Shown: one piece after another, positions 42,713-51,178 of the stretch
Layout of the letters: each line of letters starts with the position of its first letter
Position numbering within the stretch: position 1 is the first letter of the stretch
Source of the DNA: Mesorhizobium caraganae
Lineage (GTDB): Bacteria > Pseudomonadota > Alphaproteobacteria > Rhizobiales > Rhizobiaceae
Reading direction: 5' to 3'
Length of the DNA: 64,000 nucleotides
Assembly (NCBI RefSeq): GCF_016836705.1
Contig: NZ_JAFCGY010000021.1
Coordinates: forward strand, 1 to 64,000
Made by a program: the position numbers and the translations under genes
The notes under the pieces: generated by a model
Told to the model about the DNA's origin: nothing
Database searches by the model: none
Seen by the model: the letters and a program-made list of their open reading frames with translations, nothing else

Positions 42713-43729
42713 TCAAACTTCGTTGGCAGCGATCCAGTCGATGTAATCGTGGAACGCCTGCTTCGCCGGCGTCGGCCGCCAGCTGGTATCGCGCTCGATG
42801 CGGGCAAGATCGTATTCGCCCCACATGCCGGTCTTCAGCGTCGCGTTCATGGTGATGTTCGCCGTCTCGGTTGGGCTGATTTCACTTTTCAGGCCGGGGA
42901 AGCGTTCGCTAGCCCAGCCGATAAAGTCGCCGACCGTCTGCGTACCGCCGCTGCCGATGTTGTAGTGGCGATAGCGCAAGGTCTCGGCATCGAGCAGCGC
43001 CATGACAGCCTTGGCGACGTCGCTCGACAGCACATAGTCGCCGAGCGGCTCAAGGCTGTTCGGCCGGATCGTTTCGCTGTTGAGCGCCATATGCGCGACG
43101 CGGTTCGGCAAATGCCGAACATTGCGGCTGCCGGTGACGCGGTCCATCGGCCCATAGACCGAGGACAACCTGACCGAGATGGCGGACAGGCCGAACAGGT
43201 CGGCGTAGCGGTTGGTGACCATTTCCGCGGCGAATTTCGAGATACCGTAAAGCGTCAGAGGCGCCACATAGCCGTCCTCGGGCAGCGGCTCGCCGCTCCA
43301 GTCCGGCCCGTTGTGGCGATAGACCGAACCGGAGCTGACATAGACGAAGCGCTTGATGCCGGGGCGGCCGCGCGCCCATTCCAGCATGCGCACCGTACCC
43401 ATCAGATTGACGTCGACGATGGCCGCCGGATCGTTGGCCTCGGGCGGCTGCGTCGGGTCGCTCGGGCGCGAGTTCGGCGTCACCGTCGCGCCATGGACGA
43501 TTGCCGTGATTCCATGCGCGTCGAGTGCCGAAGCCCATTGCTTGGGATCCAGTATGTCGGCGGTCAGCACGGTTAGGCGGTCGCGCACCGGCGCGAAGAA
43601 TTTTTCCGCAATCGCGTCGAGCCCCGACCGGTCGAGGATAACGGCGCGGGCGTGCGGATCGCGGTCCAGCCATTCGCGCGCCACCACGCTCATGACAAAA
43701 CCGGTGCCGCCGGTGACGAGCAGCGTCAT
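42713..43729 (-). CDS. NAD-dependent epimerase/dehydratase (extended SDR)
   Basis: The protein has 338 aa. An N-terminal VTGGTGFVMSVVAREWL replaces the usual GxxGxxG spacing with GGTGFVMS, still an extended-SDR cofactor loop. FVYVSSGSVYRHNG, active-site LYGISKFAAE (YxxxK) and VRLSSVYGPMDR are present. Relatives act on nucleotide sugars or uronates, but also on small acids and lactones. In a catabolic operon with amidases and SDRs, a lactone or sugar-acid oxidising role is possible. Confidence 0.87.
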   Translation of the reverse strand: MTLLVTGGTGFVMSVVAREWLDRDPHARAVILDRSGLDAIAEKFFAPVRDRLTVLTADILDPKQWASALDAHGITAIVHGATVTPNSRPSDPTQPPEANDPAAIVDVNLMGTVRMLEWARGRPGIKRFVYVSSGSVYRHNGPDWSGEPLPEDGYVAPLTLYGISKFAAEMVTNRYADLFGLSAISVRLSSVYGPMDRVTGSRNVRHLPNRVAHMALNSETIRPNSLEPLGDYVLSSDVAKAVMALLDAETLRYRHYNIGSGGTQTVGDFIGWASERFPGLKSEISPTETANITMNATLKTGMWGEYDLARIERDTSWRPTPAKQAFHDYIDWIAANEV

Positions 43730-43759
43730 GGGAACTCCTTTGAAATCGACTTGAAGAAT

Positions 43760-44521
43760 TCAGCGCGTCGCATAGCCGCCATCCACGAGCATGTCCGAGC
43801 CGGTGACGAAGGACGCGTCCGACGACAAAAGGAAAGCGGCTGCCGCCGCGATCTCCTCGGGCTCCGCGATCCGGCCGAGCAGATGCGCCGGCCCGAGCCC
43901 GGCATTGGCCGCCTCGAAATCCGCGAAGCGGCGCAACAGCCGCGTCGTCGCCACCGCGCCCGGCGAGAGACTGTTGACGCGCACCTTGTCGGGCGCATGG
44001 TCGACCGCCATCGCCTTGGCGAGATGGATGAGCCCGGCCTTGGCGGCGCAATAGGCAACAGCCTTGGTGGTGGCGACGCGGCCGAACTGCGAGCCGATGA
44101 AGACAACCGAACCGCCACCGCTTGCGGCGATCAGCGGCACCGCGTACTTGCTCATCAGGAACGCGCCGGTCAAGCCGACATCGAGTTCGCGCCGCCACGC
44201 GCTCTCGTCGAGATCGACGACAGTGGCGCTGGTCGAAGGGGCCGCAGCATTGTGCACCAGCCCGTCTAGCCGACCGAATTTTTGTCGCGCGAATTCGACA
44301 GCGTTCCTGGTGGAGCCGCTATCCGTCACGTCGCATTGGCAGGCGGCTGCCGAAGGCCCAAGCGTGTCGGCAAGTTGCGTTGCCGGGTCGAGATTATAGT
44401 CGGCACAGACGACCATGGCGCCCTCGGCAATGCACCGCTTGGCGATCGCTGCGCCGATGCCGCTCGCGGCACCCGCGATCAGGATGACGCTGTCTTGCAG
44501 GCGGTTCATGGCGGTCGTCAT
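43760..44521 (-). CDS. SDR-family oxidoreductase
   Basis: The protein is about 253 aa from the ATG at 44521, which overlaps the MFS stop (TGATG); a further ATG at 44509 is possible. AGAASGIGAAIAKRC, ADYNLD (NAD-type acidic residue), HNAAAP, FIGSQFG, YCAAKAG and LVDGGYATR give a complete classical SDR. It is the second gene of the leftward operon. Its product probably processes the substrate imported by the MFS carrier, which is inference from order. Confidence 0.9.
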   Translation of the reverse strand: MTTAMNRLQDSVILIAGAASGIGAAIAKRCIAEGAMVVCADYNLDPATQLADTLGPSAAACQCDVTDSGSTRNAVEFARQKFGRLDGLVHNAAAPSTSATVVDLDESAWRRELDVGLTGAFLMSKYAVPLIAASGGGSVVFIGSQFGRVATTKAVAYCAAKAGLIHLAKAMAVDHAPDKVRVNSLSPGAVATTRLLRRFADFEAANAGLGPAHLLGRIAEPEEIAAAAAFLLSSDASFVTGSDMLVDGGYATR

Positions 44522-45768
44522 CAAACCCGGTCCTCGACGGCTTGCACGATCGGCACGGAGACCGGACGGCGCAGCAGATTATAGCAGGCGGCAAGCGTCA
44601 CCAGAACCGCGCCGCCGCCCAGCAGCAGGAACATCGCCGGCGCACCCATATGCGCCATCAAGCCGGCGGACACGCCTGGCGTCGCGACATTGCCGATCGA
44701 GTAGAGCAGAAGCAGCGTGCCGGAGGCGCCGACCATGTGCCGGCTGTGCAGCTGCGAGGCGCCGAACGCCATCGCCACCGGATAGATGGTCAGCGCCGTG
44801 GCGCCATAAAGAAAAAACAGCACGAACAGCAGCGGTTCCGAAAAATTGCCGAGCCAGGCGATTGCCGCGCAAAGCGTCACCGACAGCAGGCCTTGCGCCA
44901 GCAGGATCAGCCGCCGCTCGAACCGGTCCGACAGCCAGCCGACGGGCGTCTGCGCCAGCATGCCGGCGATGCTGATGGTCGTCACCAGGCCGACCGTCGT
45001 CGCCGCCGACAGACCGATCTGGGTGCCGTAGATCGGCGTCAGAACGAAGATGTTCATATTGGTGATGCCACCCTGGAAGATGGCCACGACCGTCACCGGA
45101 GCCAGCCGGAACAGCGCCAGGGGACCGAGGCGCTTGACCGGTCCGCTCGCGTGCTCCGGTTCGGCGGGAGAGGCAGGCAGCACCGGCCAGCGTCCGCCGA
45201 TGAATTTGGACACCAGCGCCAGCAGCACCGTCGCTGCCGCGACAGGAAACAGATGCGGCGATTGCGGCCCGACCAGAGCGACGAGCAGTTGTCCGAGCAG
45301 CACCGCGATCGCCGTCGTCAGCATGTAGAGCGAGAACAGCGCGCCGCGATTGTGCTGCTCGGCATAGAGATTGATCCAGCTTTCGCAGACGACGAAGAGC
45401 GACGCCATCGACATGCCGCCCAGCAGGCGAAAGCAGATCCAGGTCGGCACGAAATCGGTGAAGACGAAGCCTGCCGCCGCCAACAGCGCCAGCACAAGGA
45501 TCACCACGAAGGTGCGCTCATGGCCGTAATGGGCGACCGCCGGGCGCGTGACCAGGCAGCCGACGAAAAAGCCGACGGGATAGGCGGTGAGCACGATCTG
45601 GACGACATCGGGGGAAATGCCTGGCTTGCCGAGATGCAGCGACACGGCGGTGGTCAGCATGGCGCTGCCGATGCAGGCGAGGCAAATACCGGCCATGATC
45701 GGCAGCAAAGCGCGCGAGCGCTCTGCGTTTTGCCACAGCCGCATCGCGGATTGGGCGATCGACCTCAT
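44521..45768 (-). CDS. MFS transporter heading the leftward catabolic operon
   Basis: The protein has 415 aa and 12 predicted helices in two halves, with a central polar loop near residue 205. FRLLGGMSMASLFVVCESWINLYAEQHNRG matches the YcaD/UMF-type MFS group, and GWLSDRFERRLILLAQG is a motif A-like loop in the second half. It opens the operon MFS, SDR, epimerase, PuuE-like, amidohydrolase, SDR and is divergent from ridA. I infer uptake of the operon substrate, though members of this group can also export. Confidence 0.87.
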   Translation of the reverse strand: MRSIAQSAMRLWQNAERSRALLPIMAGICLACIGSAMLTTAVSLHLGKPGISPDVVQIVLTAYPVGFFVGCLVTRPAVAHYGHERTFVVILVLALLAAAGFVFTDFVPTWICFRLLGGMSMASLFVVCESWINLYAEQHNRGALFSLYMLTTAIAVLLGQLLVALVGPQSPHLFPVAAATVLLALVSKFIGGRWPVLPASPAEPEHASGPVKRLGPLALFRLAPVTVVAIFQGGITNMNIFVLTPIYGTQIGLSAATTVGLVTTISIAGMLAQTPVGWLSDRFERRLILLAQGLLSVTLCAAIAWLGNFSEPLLFVLFFLYGATALTIYPVAMAFGASQLHSRHMVGASGTLLLLYSIGNVATPGVSAGLMAHMGAPAMFLLLGGGAVLVTLAACYNLLRRPVSVPIVQAVEDRV

Positions 45769-45826
45769 GGCTGCTCCCCTGACGGCGCCGTCGACGACGC
45801 CACCCTGAACGAGGAGGCTACACGGG

Positions 45827-45840
45827 GCAGCAATTGCTGC
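45827..45840. promoter_or_regulatory. Perfect 14-bp palindrome in the divergent MFS/ridA promoter region
   Basis: GCAGCAATTGCTGC lies in the 221-nt gap between two divergent catabolic operons, 59 nt from the MFS start and 150 nt from the ridA start. It is the only strong dyad I see in the gap. No regulator gene adjoins it in the window, so the binding protein would be encoded elsewhere. The rest of the gap has no supported gene. Confidence 0.5.
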
Positions 45841-45989
45841 AAACGAAGATAGATACGGCTATGGCTTCGATTTTTTTGGCCATGCCGGAGACGGAAAGCG
45901 GCATCTTGGGCTCCGGCGGGCTTTACAGCGGTTTTGTGCCGTCCATACCATAGGCAACTGCCGCTATCGAAGCTGCCAGGAGGAACTGC

Positions 45990-46340
45990 ATGACGATCGA
46001 ACGTCTTGAAAACGGCCAACGCTTCTGCCGGGTGCTGCGCTACAACGGCACCGTCTATGTCGCGGGCCTGACGGCGGACGACCTCTCCGGCGACACGACC
46101 TCGCAGACCAAGCAGATCCTCGCCAAGATCGATGCCCTTCTGGCCAAGGCCGGCAGCGACAAGACCAAAATCCTCAGCGCCCAGATCTGGCTCAGGGACA
46201 TCGCCGATTTCGAGATGATGAATACGGCCTGGGACGCCTGGATCGATCGCAGTGCCATGCCGGTGCGCGCCACGGTGGAAGCGCGGCTCGCCGGTGACCA
46301 GTACCGCGTCGAGATCATGGTGACGGCGGCGGTCGGCTGA
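45990..46340 (+). CDS. RidA/YjgF-family imine deaminase-like protein
   Basis: The protein has 116 aa with AGGAGG before the ATG. The Rid fold is shown by YNGTVYVAGLTADD, TKQILAKIDALLAKAG and MPVRATVEARLAG, in which Arg93 takes the place of the catalytic arginine that anchors the imine carboxylate in RidA. RidA hydrolyses enamines and imines released by PLP enzymes and amino-acid oxidases to keto acids and ammonia. As the first gene of an operon containing an amino-acid-oxidase-like flavoenzyme, it fits that role well. It may belong to a non-RidA Rid subgroup. Confidence 0.9.
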   Translation: MTIERLENGQRFCRVLRYNGTVYVAGLTADDLSGDTTSQTKQILAKIDALLAKAGSDKTKILSAQIWLRDIADFEMMNTAWDAWIDRSAMPVRATVEARLAGDQYRVEIMVTAAVG

Positions 46341-46364
46341 GGCCGATTGGGGTGGGCAAACCGA

Positions 46365-47795
46365 ATGCATGAGCTGGTCATCAAAGGTGGACGCGTCGCG
46401 CTCGACGACGGCTGGGCCGACTGCGATATCGGCATCGATGCCGGCCGCATCTCAGCCATCGGCAATGGCTTGTCCGGAGAGACGCTGATCGACGCAGCTA
46501 AGCGCTGGGTCATGCCCGGCGGCATCGACGCCCATTGTCATCTCGACCAGCCGGTCTGGGGCGGGGCGGGCAATGCCGACGATTTCGAATCCGGCACCAT
46601 TTCGGCTGCTTTTGGCGGCACCACCTGCATCGTCCCGTTCGGCATGCCGGGTCCTGATATGTCGACGATCGGCGCCATTGATCGCGCGCTCGATCGCGCC
46701 GCGGGCCGTGCGGTGATCGACTACGGGCTGCATGCCGTCGTGACGATGGGCACCGGCGCCGATGTCGAGCAGCAACTCGCCGCGCTTGCCAGCCGCGGCA
46801 TTGCCTCGGTGAAACTGTTCATGACCTATCAGGGCTTTGCCGTCGACGATGATCTGTTCTTCAAGGTGCTCGATACCGCCCACACGCTTGGCTGGATCGT
46901 CATGGTCCATGCCGAGAACGACGCCGCGATAAGGCGCACACGCCAGCGGCTGATCGACCTCGGCCGCACCGACATACGCTACCACGTCGTCGCGCACAGC
47001 GAGACTATGGAGCGCGAGGCGACGCACCGCGCGCTCGCCTTCGCCGAAATGACCGGCGCGCGCATGACCATCGTGCATGTCTCCTCCTGGCAGTCGGCTG
47101 AAGAGGTGGCGCGGGCGCGATTGCGTGGCGTCGACGCCATCGCCGAGACTTGCCCGCAATATCTCTTCATCAGTGGTGCCGATCTCGACCGCTCGGCGCT
47201 CGATGCGGCGCGTTTCGTCTTTTCGCCGCCGCCACGTTCGCCACGCAGCCATGAGCATCTGTGGCAGGCGCTGATCGACGGCCGCATCGATCTTTGGTCG
47301 TCCGACCATTCGCCCTATTACTTCGCCGACAAGATCGGCAAGGCGGAAACACCTGGCTTTACCACGACACTCAGCGGCATTCCCGGCATCGAGACTCGCT
47401 TGCCGCTGCTGTTCTCCGAGGGGCTGCTGACCGGCCGGCTGACGCTCGACCGCTATCTCGATCTCACCTCGCGCAATGCCGCCGCCATCTACGGCTTCGC
47501 CGATCGTAAAGGCCGTATAGCGGTCGGTCTCGATGCCGACCTAGTGCTGTGGGATCCCACAGCCACCTGGACGCTCGGCCACGCCGCTTTGCATTCGCGT
47601 GTCGACTTCACGCCTTACGAGGGCAGGAGCGTGACCGGCAAACCGACCACCGTTCTGGTGCGCGGCGTGCCGGCGATCGCCGATGGTGTGCTGAAGGCGC
47701 AGCCGGGCTTCGGACAATTCGTGGAGCGCACCGCCGCTGATCCGGCCCGCTCGGGAAGACCAGTCGAGGAGACGACGCCATGGCTCGATGCCTGA
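46365..47795 (+). CDS. Dihydropyrimidinase / D-hydantoinase
   Basis: The protein has 476 aa from the ATG at 46365; a TTG six codons upstream is possible. All centre residues of the dinuclear amidohydrolase are present: His57/His59 in DAHCHLDQP, the carboxylated-lysine candidate Lys150 in SVKLFMTYQG, His in VHAEND and VHVSSW, and Asp in WSSDHSPY. It opens six-membered dihydropyrimidines or five-membered 5-substituted hydantoins to N-carbamoyl amino acids. The next gene is a D-carbamoylase, overlapping by 16 nt, which favours a D-hydantoinase role over uracil breakdown. Confidence 0.92.
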   Translation: MHELVIKGGRVALDDGWADCDIGIDAGRISAIGNGLSGETLIDAAKRWVMPGGIDAHCHLDQPVWGGAGNADDFESGTISAAFGGTTCIVPFGMPGPDMSTIGAIDRALDRAAGRAVIDYGLHAVVTMGTGADVEQQLAALASRGIASVKLFMTYQGFAVDDDLFFKVLDTAHTLGWIVMVHAENDAAIRRTRQRLIDLGRTDIRYHVVAHSETMEREATHRALAFAEMTGARMTIVHVSSWQSAEEVARARLRGVDAIAETCPQYLFISGADLDRSALDAARFVFSPPPRSPRSHEHLWQALIDGRIDLWSSDHSPYYFADKIGKAETPGFTTTLSGIPGIETRLPLLFSEGLLTGRLTLDRYLDLTSRNAAAIYGFADRKGRIAVGLDADLVLWDPTATWTLGHAALHSRVDFTPYEGRSVTGKPTTVLVRGVPAIADGVLKAQPGFGQFVERTAADPARSGRPVEETTPWLDA

Positions 47796-48706
47796 CCATT
47801 GCGGTCGCCCAGACCGGACCGATCCAGCGCAGCGCGACACGTGCCGAAACGGTCGGTCGCCTCGTCCATCTGCTGGAGCAATCCGCTGCGGCTGGCGCCG
47901 AGATTACCGTCTTTCCCGAGATGGCGCTGACCACCTTCTTTCCGCGCTGGCGTATCGACGATCAGGCCGAGATCGACGCCTTCTTCGAGAGCGCGATGCC
48001 GGGGCCGGAGACGCAGCGGCTCTACGATGCAGCCGCTCGTCTCAAGATCGGCTTTGCGCTCGGCTACTGTGAATTCGCTAGGGAAGACGGCCGCACGCGC
48101 CATTTCAACACCATGGATCTGGTCGGACCGGACGGGCGCTTCATCGGCCGCTACCGCAAGATGCATGTGCCGGGCTCGGCCGAGCCGGAAGAAGGCACGA
48201 CCACGCATCTGGAACGGCGCTATTTCGAGCCGGGCAATCTCGGCTTTCCGGTCTTCGATTATCGCGGCGTCCGCGTCGGCATGGCAATCTGCAACGACCG
48301 CCGCTGGCCGGAAACCTATCGCATGTTCTGCCTCAACGGCGCGGAGGTGGCGGTGCTCGGTTACAACACGCCGCTGCTGCTCGATGAGGCGCCGGCGCTG
48401 GCGCATCTCAGGATGTTCCACAACCATTTGCCGATGCAGGCCGGCGCCTACCAGAACACGCTGTGGGTGGCCGCCGCCGCCAAGGCCGGCCTTGAGGATG
48501 GCCAGGCGCTGATCGGCGGCTCCTGCATCATCGCGCCGACCGGCGAGATTGCGGCGCAGGCGATTTCGCTCGGCGACGAGGTCATCGTCCATCGCGCCGA
48601 CCTCGATCTCATCGCCACCTGCCGGAAGGTGAATTTCGATTTCGCGCTCTATCGCCGCCCCGATCAATATCGCCTCATCAGCGAGCCCGTCGGTTCGCAT
48701 GTCTGA
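47780..48706 (+). CDS. N-carbamoyl-D-amino acid hydrolase (nitrilase superfamily)
   Basis: The protein has 308 aa, close to the 304-aa Agrobacterium D-carbamoylase. The catalytic triad is Glu47 (VFPEMAL), Lys127 (YRKMHVPG) and Cys171 (MAICNDRRWPET), with the AICNDRRWPE stretch diagnostic for D-carbamoylases. It cleaves N-carbamoyl-D-amino acids to D-amino acid, CO2 and ammonia. Its start lies inside the end of the hydantoinase gene and its end overlaps the next gene by 8 nt, so expression is coupled. Confidence 0.93.
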   Translation: MARCLTIAVAQTGPIQRSATRAETVGRLVHLLEQSAAAGAEITVFPEMALTTFFPRWRIDDQAEIDAFFESAMPGPETQRLYDAAARLKIGFALGYCEFAREDGRTRHFNTMDLVGPDGRFIGRYRKMHVPGSAEPEEGTTTHLERRYFEPGNLGFPVFDYRGVRVGMAICNDRRWPETYRMFCLNGAEVAVLGYNTPLLLDEAPALAHLRMFHNHLPMQAGAYQNTLWVAAAAKAGLEDGQALIGGSCIIAPTGEIAAQAISLGDEVIVHRADLDLIATCRKVNFDFALYRRPDQYRLISEPVGSHV

Positions 48707-50021
48707 CTTGGGCCGCGACCGATCCGTCGCGTGCATCGCGACGCCGCCGGCCATTCCGCTATCGCTGGCTGAGATCGTCGAGAACGGACTTTGTATCGGT
48801 TGCGGGCTCTGCCGGTCGCTCGCCGGCCCGCAAGAAATCGCGATGATCATGACGCCAGAGGGGCGCCTGCGGCCGGTCGCCCGCGTGGCGCTGAACCATT
48901 CGACCCTGACACGGATCAACGCCGTCTGCCCGGGAACGCGGATCGCAGGCCCGCCGCCGTCGCAAACGGCTACAGCCGCGCTGACAGACACGGTATGGGG
49001 GCCTGCCGAGCGGGTCAGCCTCGGCTATGCCGGAGACCCGGCGGTGCGGTTCCAGGCATCGAGCGGCGGCGTGTTGACGGCGCTTGGCCAGTTCCTGCTG
49101 ACGTCCGGCCGCGTCAACTTCGTCCTGCACGTCTCCGCATCGCGGACCGCCCCGATGCGCAGCGAGCGGCGGCTGAGCTTCGATGCCGCGTCGGTTCTCG
49201 AAGGCGCCGGCTCGCGCTACGGGCCGGTCGCGCCGCTAGAGAATTTCAGCGAGATACTCGCTCGCGGCAAACCCTTCGCGCTGATCGCCAAGCCTTGCGA
49301 TATCACCGCCGTTCGCAATCTGGCTCGGCACGATCCGCGCGTCGACAAATACATGAGCTATGCGCTCGCTTTCGTCTGCGGCGGCGCATCCGACCTGTCG
49401 AAATCCGAACAGGTGCTGCAGCGCTTCGGCCTCGCCGAAGACGAGCTCGCGCTGTTCCGCTACCGGGGCTACGGCAATCCCGGGCTGAACCGGATCGAAA
49501 CCAAGGACGGCCGCGCCTTCCAGCTCACCTACCGGCAGCTTTGGGAGGACGAGGACAAATGGATGATCCAGCCGCGCTGCAAGATCTGCCCCGACGCCGT
49601 CGGCCAGGTCGCTGACATCGTCGCGTCCGATGCCTGGCTGAATGGTGGGCCGGCGGTCGATGACGAAGCCCTCAACGGCATAATCGTGCGCACCAGGCGT
49701 GGCCTCGAACTGTTCGACGCGGCGGTCGCAGCCGGCGCGCTGGCGATCAAGCGCAAGAGCAGCTTTGCCGAACTCGGCGAACTGCAGTCGCATCAGACAC
49801 GCAAGCGTCGCGCCGTCTGGGCGCGGCTGAAAGGCATCGAGATTGCCGGCAAGCCGGTGCCTGTCATCACCGCCCTGGAAGATTGCGCCCGGCAAAACGC
49901 TCTGGCCGACAATCTCGTCGAAGGCCGCGGCGCCCGCGACCGCGCCAAACGCGGGCGGCTGGGCGAACCGCGACCGGTGCCGCGCGGCGAAGTCGTGATA
50001 GTGAAGGATGGATGTCCATGA
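48699..50021 (+). CDS. Coenzyme F420 hydrogenase/dehydrogenase beta-subunit-like Fe-S flavoprotein
   Basis: The protein has 440 aa. A cysteine set CIGCGLC (Cys32, Cys35, Cys38) plus CPG (Cys77) can bind one 4Fe-4S cluster. FrhB/FdhB-type N- and C-terminal domains follow: FQASSGGVLTALGQFLL, GSRYGPVAPLENF, AKPCDITAVRNLA and PRCKICPDAVGQVADIVASD. Homologs include FrhB, archaeal FdhB and the plant/cyanobacterial HCAR/BciB vinyl reductases, which use ferredoxin and FAD. Most rhizobia are not known to make F420, so FAD with ferredoxin is the likelier chemistry. It is locked between a D-carbamoylase and an FAD oxidase gene by 8-nt and 4-nt overlaps, so it must serve the same pathway. Its reaction is unknown. 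Confidence 0.85.
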   Translation: MSDLGRDRSVACIATPPAIPLSLAEIVENGLCIGCGLCRSLAGPQEIAMIMTPEGRLRPVARVALNHSTLTRINAVCPGTRIAGPPPSQTATAALTDTVWGPAERVSLGYAGDPAVRFQASSGGVLTALGQFLLTSGRVNFVLHVSASRTAPMRSERRLSFDAASVLEGAGSRYGPVAPLENFSEILARGKPFALIAKPCDITAVRNLARHDPRVDKYMSYALAFVCGGASDLSKSEQVLQRFGLAEDELALFRYRGYGNPGLNRIETKDGRAFQLTYRQLWEDEDKWMIQPRCKICPDAVGQVADIVASDAWLNGGPAVDDEALNGIIVRTRRGLELFDAAVAAGALAIKRKSSFAELGELQSHQTRKRRAVWARLKGIEIAGKPVPVITALEDCARQNALADNLVEGRGARDRAKRGRLGEPRPVPRGEVVIVKDGCP

Positions 50022-51178
50022 GTGCCGCTGAAGAAACGGACGTGATCGTCATTGGCGGCGGCATGGCTGGCGCCGGCGCTGCCTTCGAGATCAGCCGGTC
50101 GGCCAAGGTGGTGCTGCTCGAGCGCGAGAGCCATTGCGGTTACCACACCACCGGCCGCTCGGCGGCAAGCTTTACCGAAAACTACGGCAACGGCGTCATC
50201 CGCCGCATCGTGCTGGCAAGCCGCTCGTTCCTGACCGAACCGCCGGCCGGCTTTTCCGACTATCCGCTGCTGAGCAAGCGCGGCATGATTACCGTCGCCC
50301 GCGCCGACCAGCTTGAGCTCCTAGCGCAAGATCTGAAGGCGGCTCAAGCGCTGGTTCCGTCCATCGTCGCCATGACGCCCGCCGAGGCGATCCAGCGCGT
50401 TCCGGTGCTGCGCGCCGACTATCTCGCCGGCGCCTATATCGAACCGCATTCGATGGACATCGACGTCAACGGCCTGCACCAGGGTTTTCTGCGCGGCGCC
50501 CGTGCACGAGGCGCCAGGATCGTCACCAACGCTGGCGTCAAGGTGATCGACCGGCAAGGCGGCCAGTGGCGGGTCGACACCCCGGCCGGAACCTTTCTTG
50601 CGCCGCGCATAGTCAACGCCGCCGGCGCCTGGGGCGATGAGATTGCCGTCATGGCCGGCGTCCGCCCCGTCGGCCTGCAGCCGAAGCGCCGCACCGCCTT
50701 CAACATCCCCGCACCTGCGGGCGTCGACATATCGGACTGGCCGCTGGTCCACGATGTCGGCGCCGAGTTCTACTTCAAGCCGGATGCCGGGCAACTCTTC
50801 GTCTCGCCGGCCGATGCGACGCTGTCGCCGCCGATGGATGCCTATGCCGAGGACATCGACGTCGCCATCGGCGCCGAGCGTCTCGAAAGGGCCACCACCA
50901 TCGAGGTGCAGCGCGTGTCGCGCTCCTGGGCCGGCCTCCGCACCTTCGTCACCGACGGTTCGCCCGTTGTCGGCCCCGATGACGAAGTGCCGGATTTCGT
51001 CTGGCTGGTCGGACAGGGCGGTTACGGCATCAAGACCTCGCCGGCACTGTCGCGCGTCTGCGCCAGCCTGATCGCCGGTACCGGCATGCCGGATGATGTC
51101 GCGCGGCAAGGGGTGTCGCTCGACGATCTCACGCCACACCGGCTGCGCGTGTCTCAATTCGCGCGGGTTGCTTCATGA
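50018..51178 (+). CDS. FAD-dependent oxidoreductase, D-amino acid oxidase/dehydrogenase-like
   Basis: The protein has 386 aa from the ATG at 50018, which overlaps the previous stop by 4 nt; the much longer frame from 49883 lies inside the previous gene. The FAD motif is VIVIGGGMAGAGAAFEIS, then GYHTTGRSAASFTENYGN, an internal AYIEPHSMDIDVNGL, RIVNAAGAWGDEIAV and a C-terminal VGQGGYGIKTSPALS. The pattern fits the DAO family (DadA or glycine-oxidase-like). Placed after a D-carbamoylase and with RidA in the operon, it probably oxidises the released D-amino acid to the imino acid. Confidence 0.88.
   Translation: MSAAEETDVIVIGGGMAGAGAAFEISRSAKVVLLERESHCGYHTTGRSAASFTENYGNGVIRRIVLASRSFLTEPPAGFSDYPLLSKRGMITVARADQLELLAQDLKAAQALVPSIVAMTPAEAIQRVPVLRADYLAGAYIEPHSMDIDVNGLHQGFLRGARARGARIVTNAGVKVIDRQGGQWRVDTPAGTFLAPRIVNAAGAWGDEIAVMAGVRPVGLQPKRRTAFNIPAPAGVDISDWPLVHDVGAEFYFKPDAGQLFVSPADATLSPPMDAYAEDIDVAIGAERLERATTIEVQRVSRSWAGLRTFVTDGSPVVGPDDEVPDFVWLVGQGGYGIKTSPALSRVCASLIAGTGMPDDVARQGVSLDDLTPHRLRVSQFARVAS

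Noticed and set aside
44542-45852. Rightward open frame of 436 codons rich in His, Arg and Gln
   Set aside because: It is antisense to a clear 12-helix MFS gene; its composition is that of a reverse-strand shadow of hydrophobic codons.
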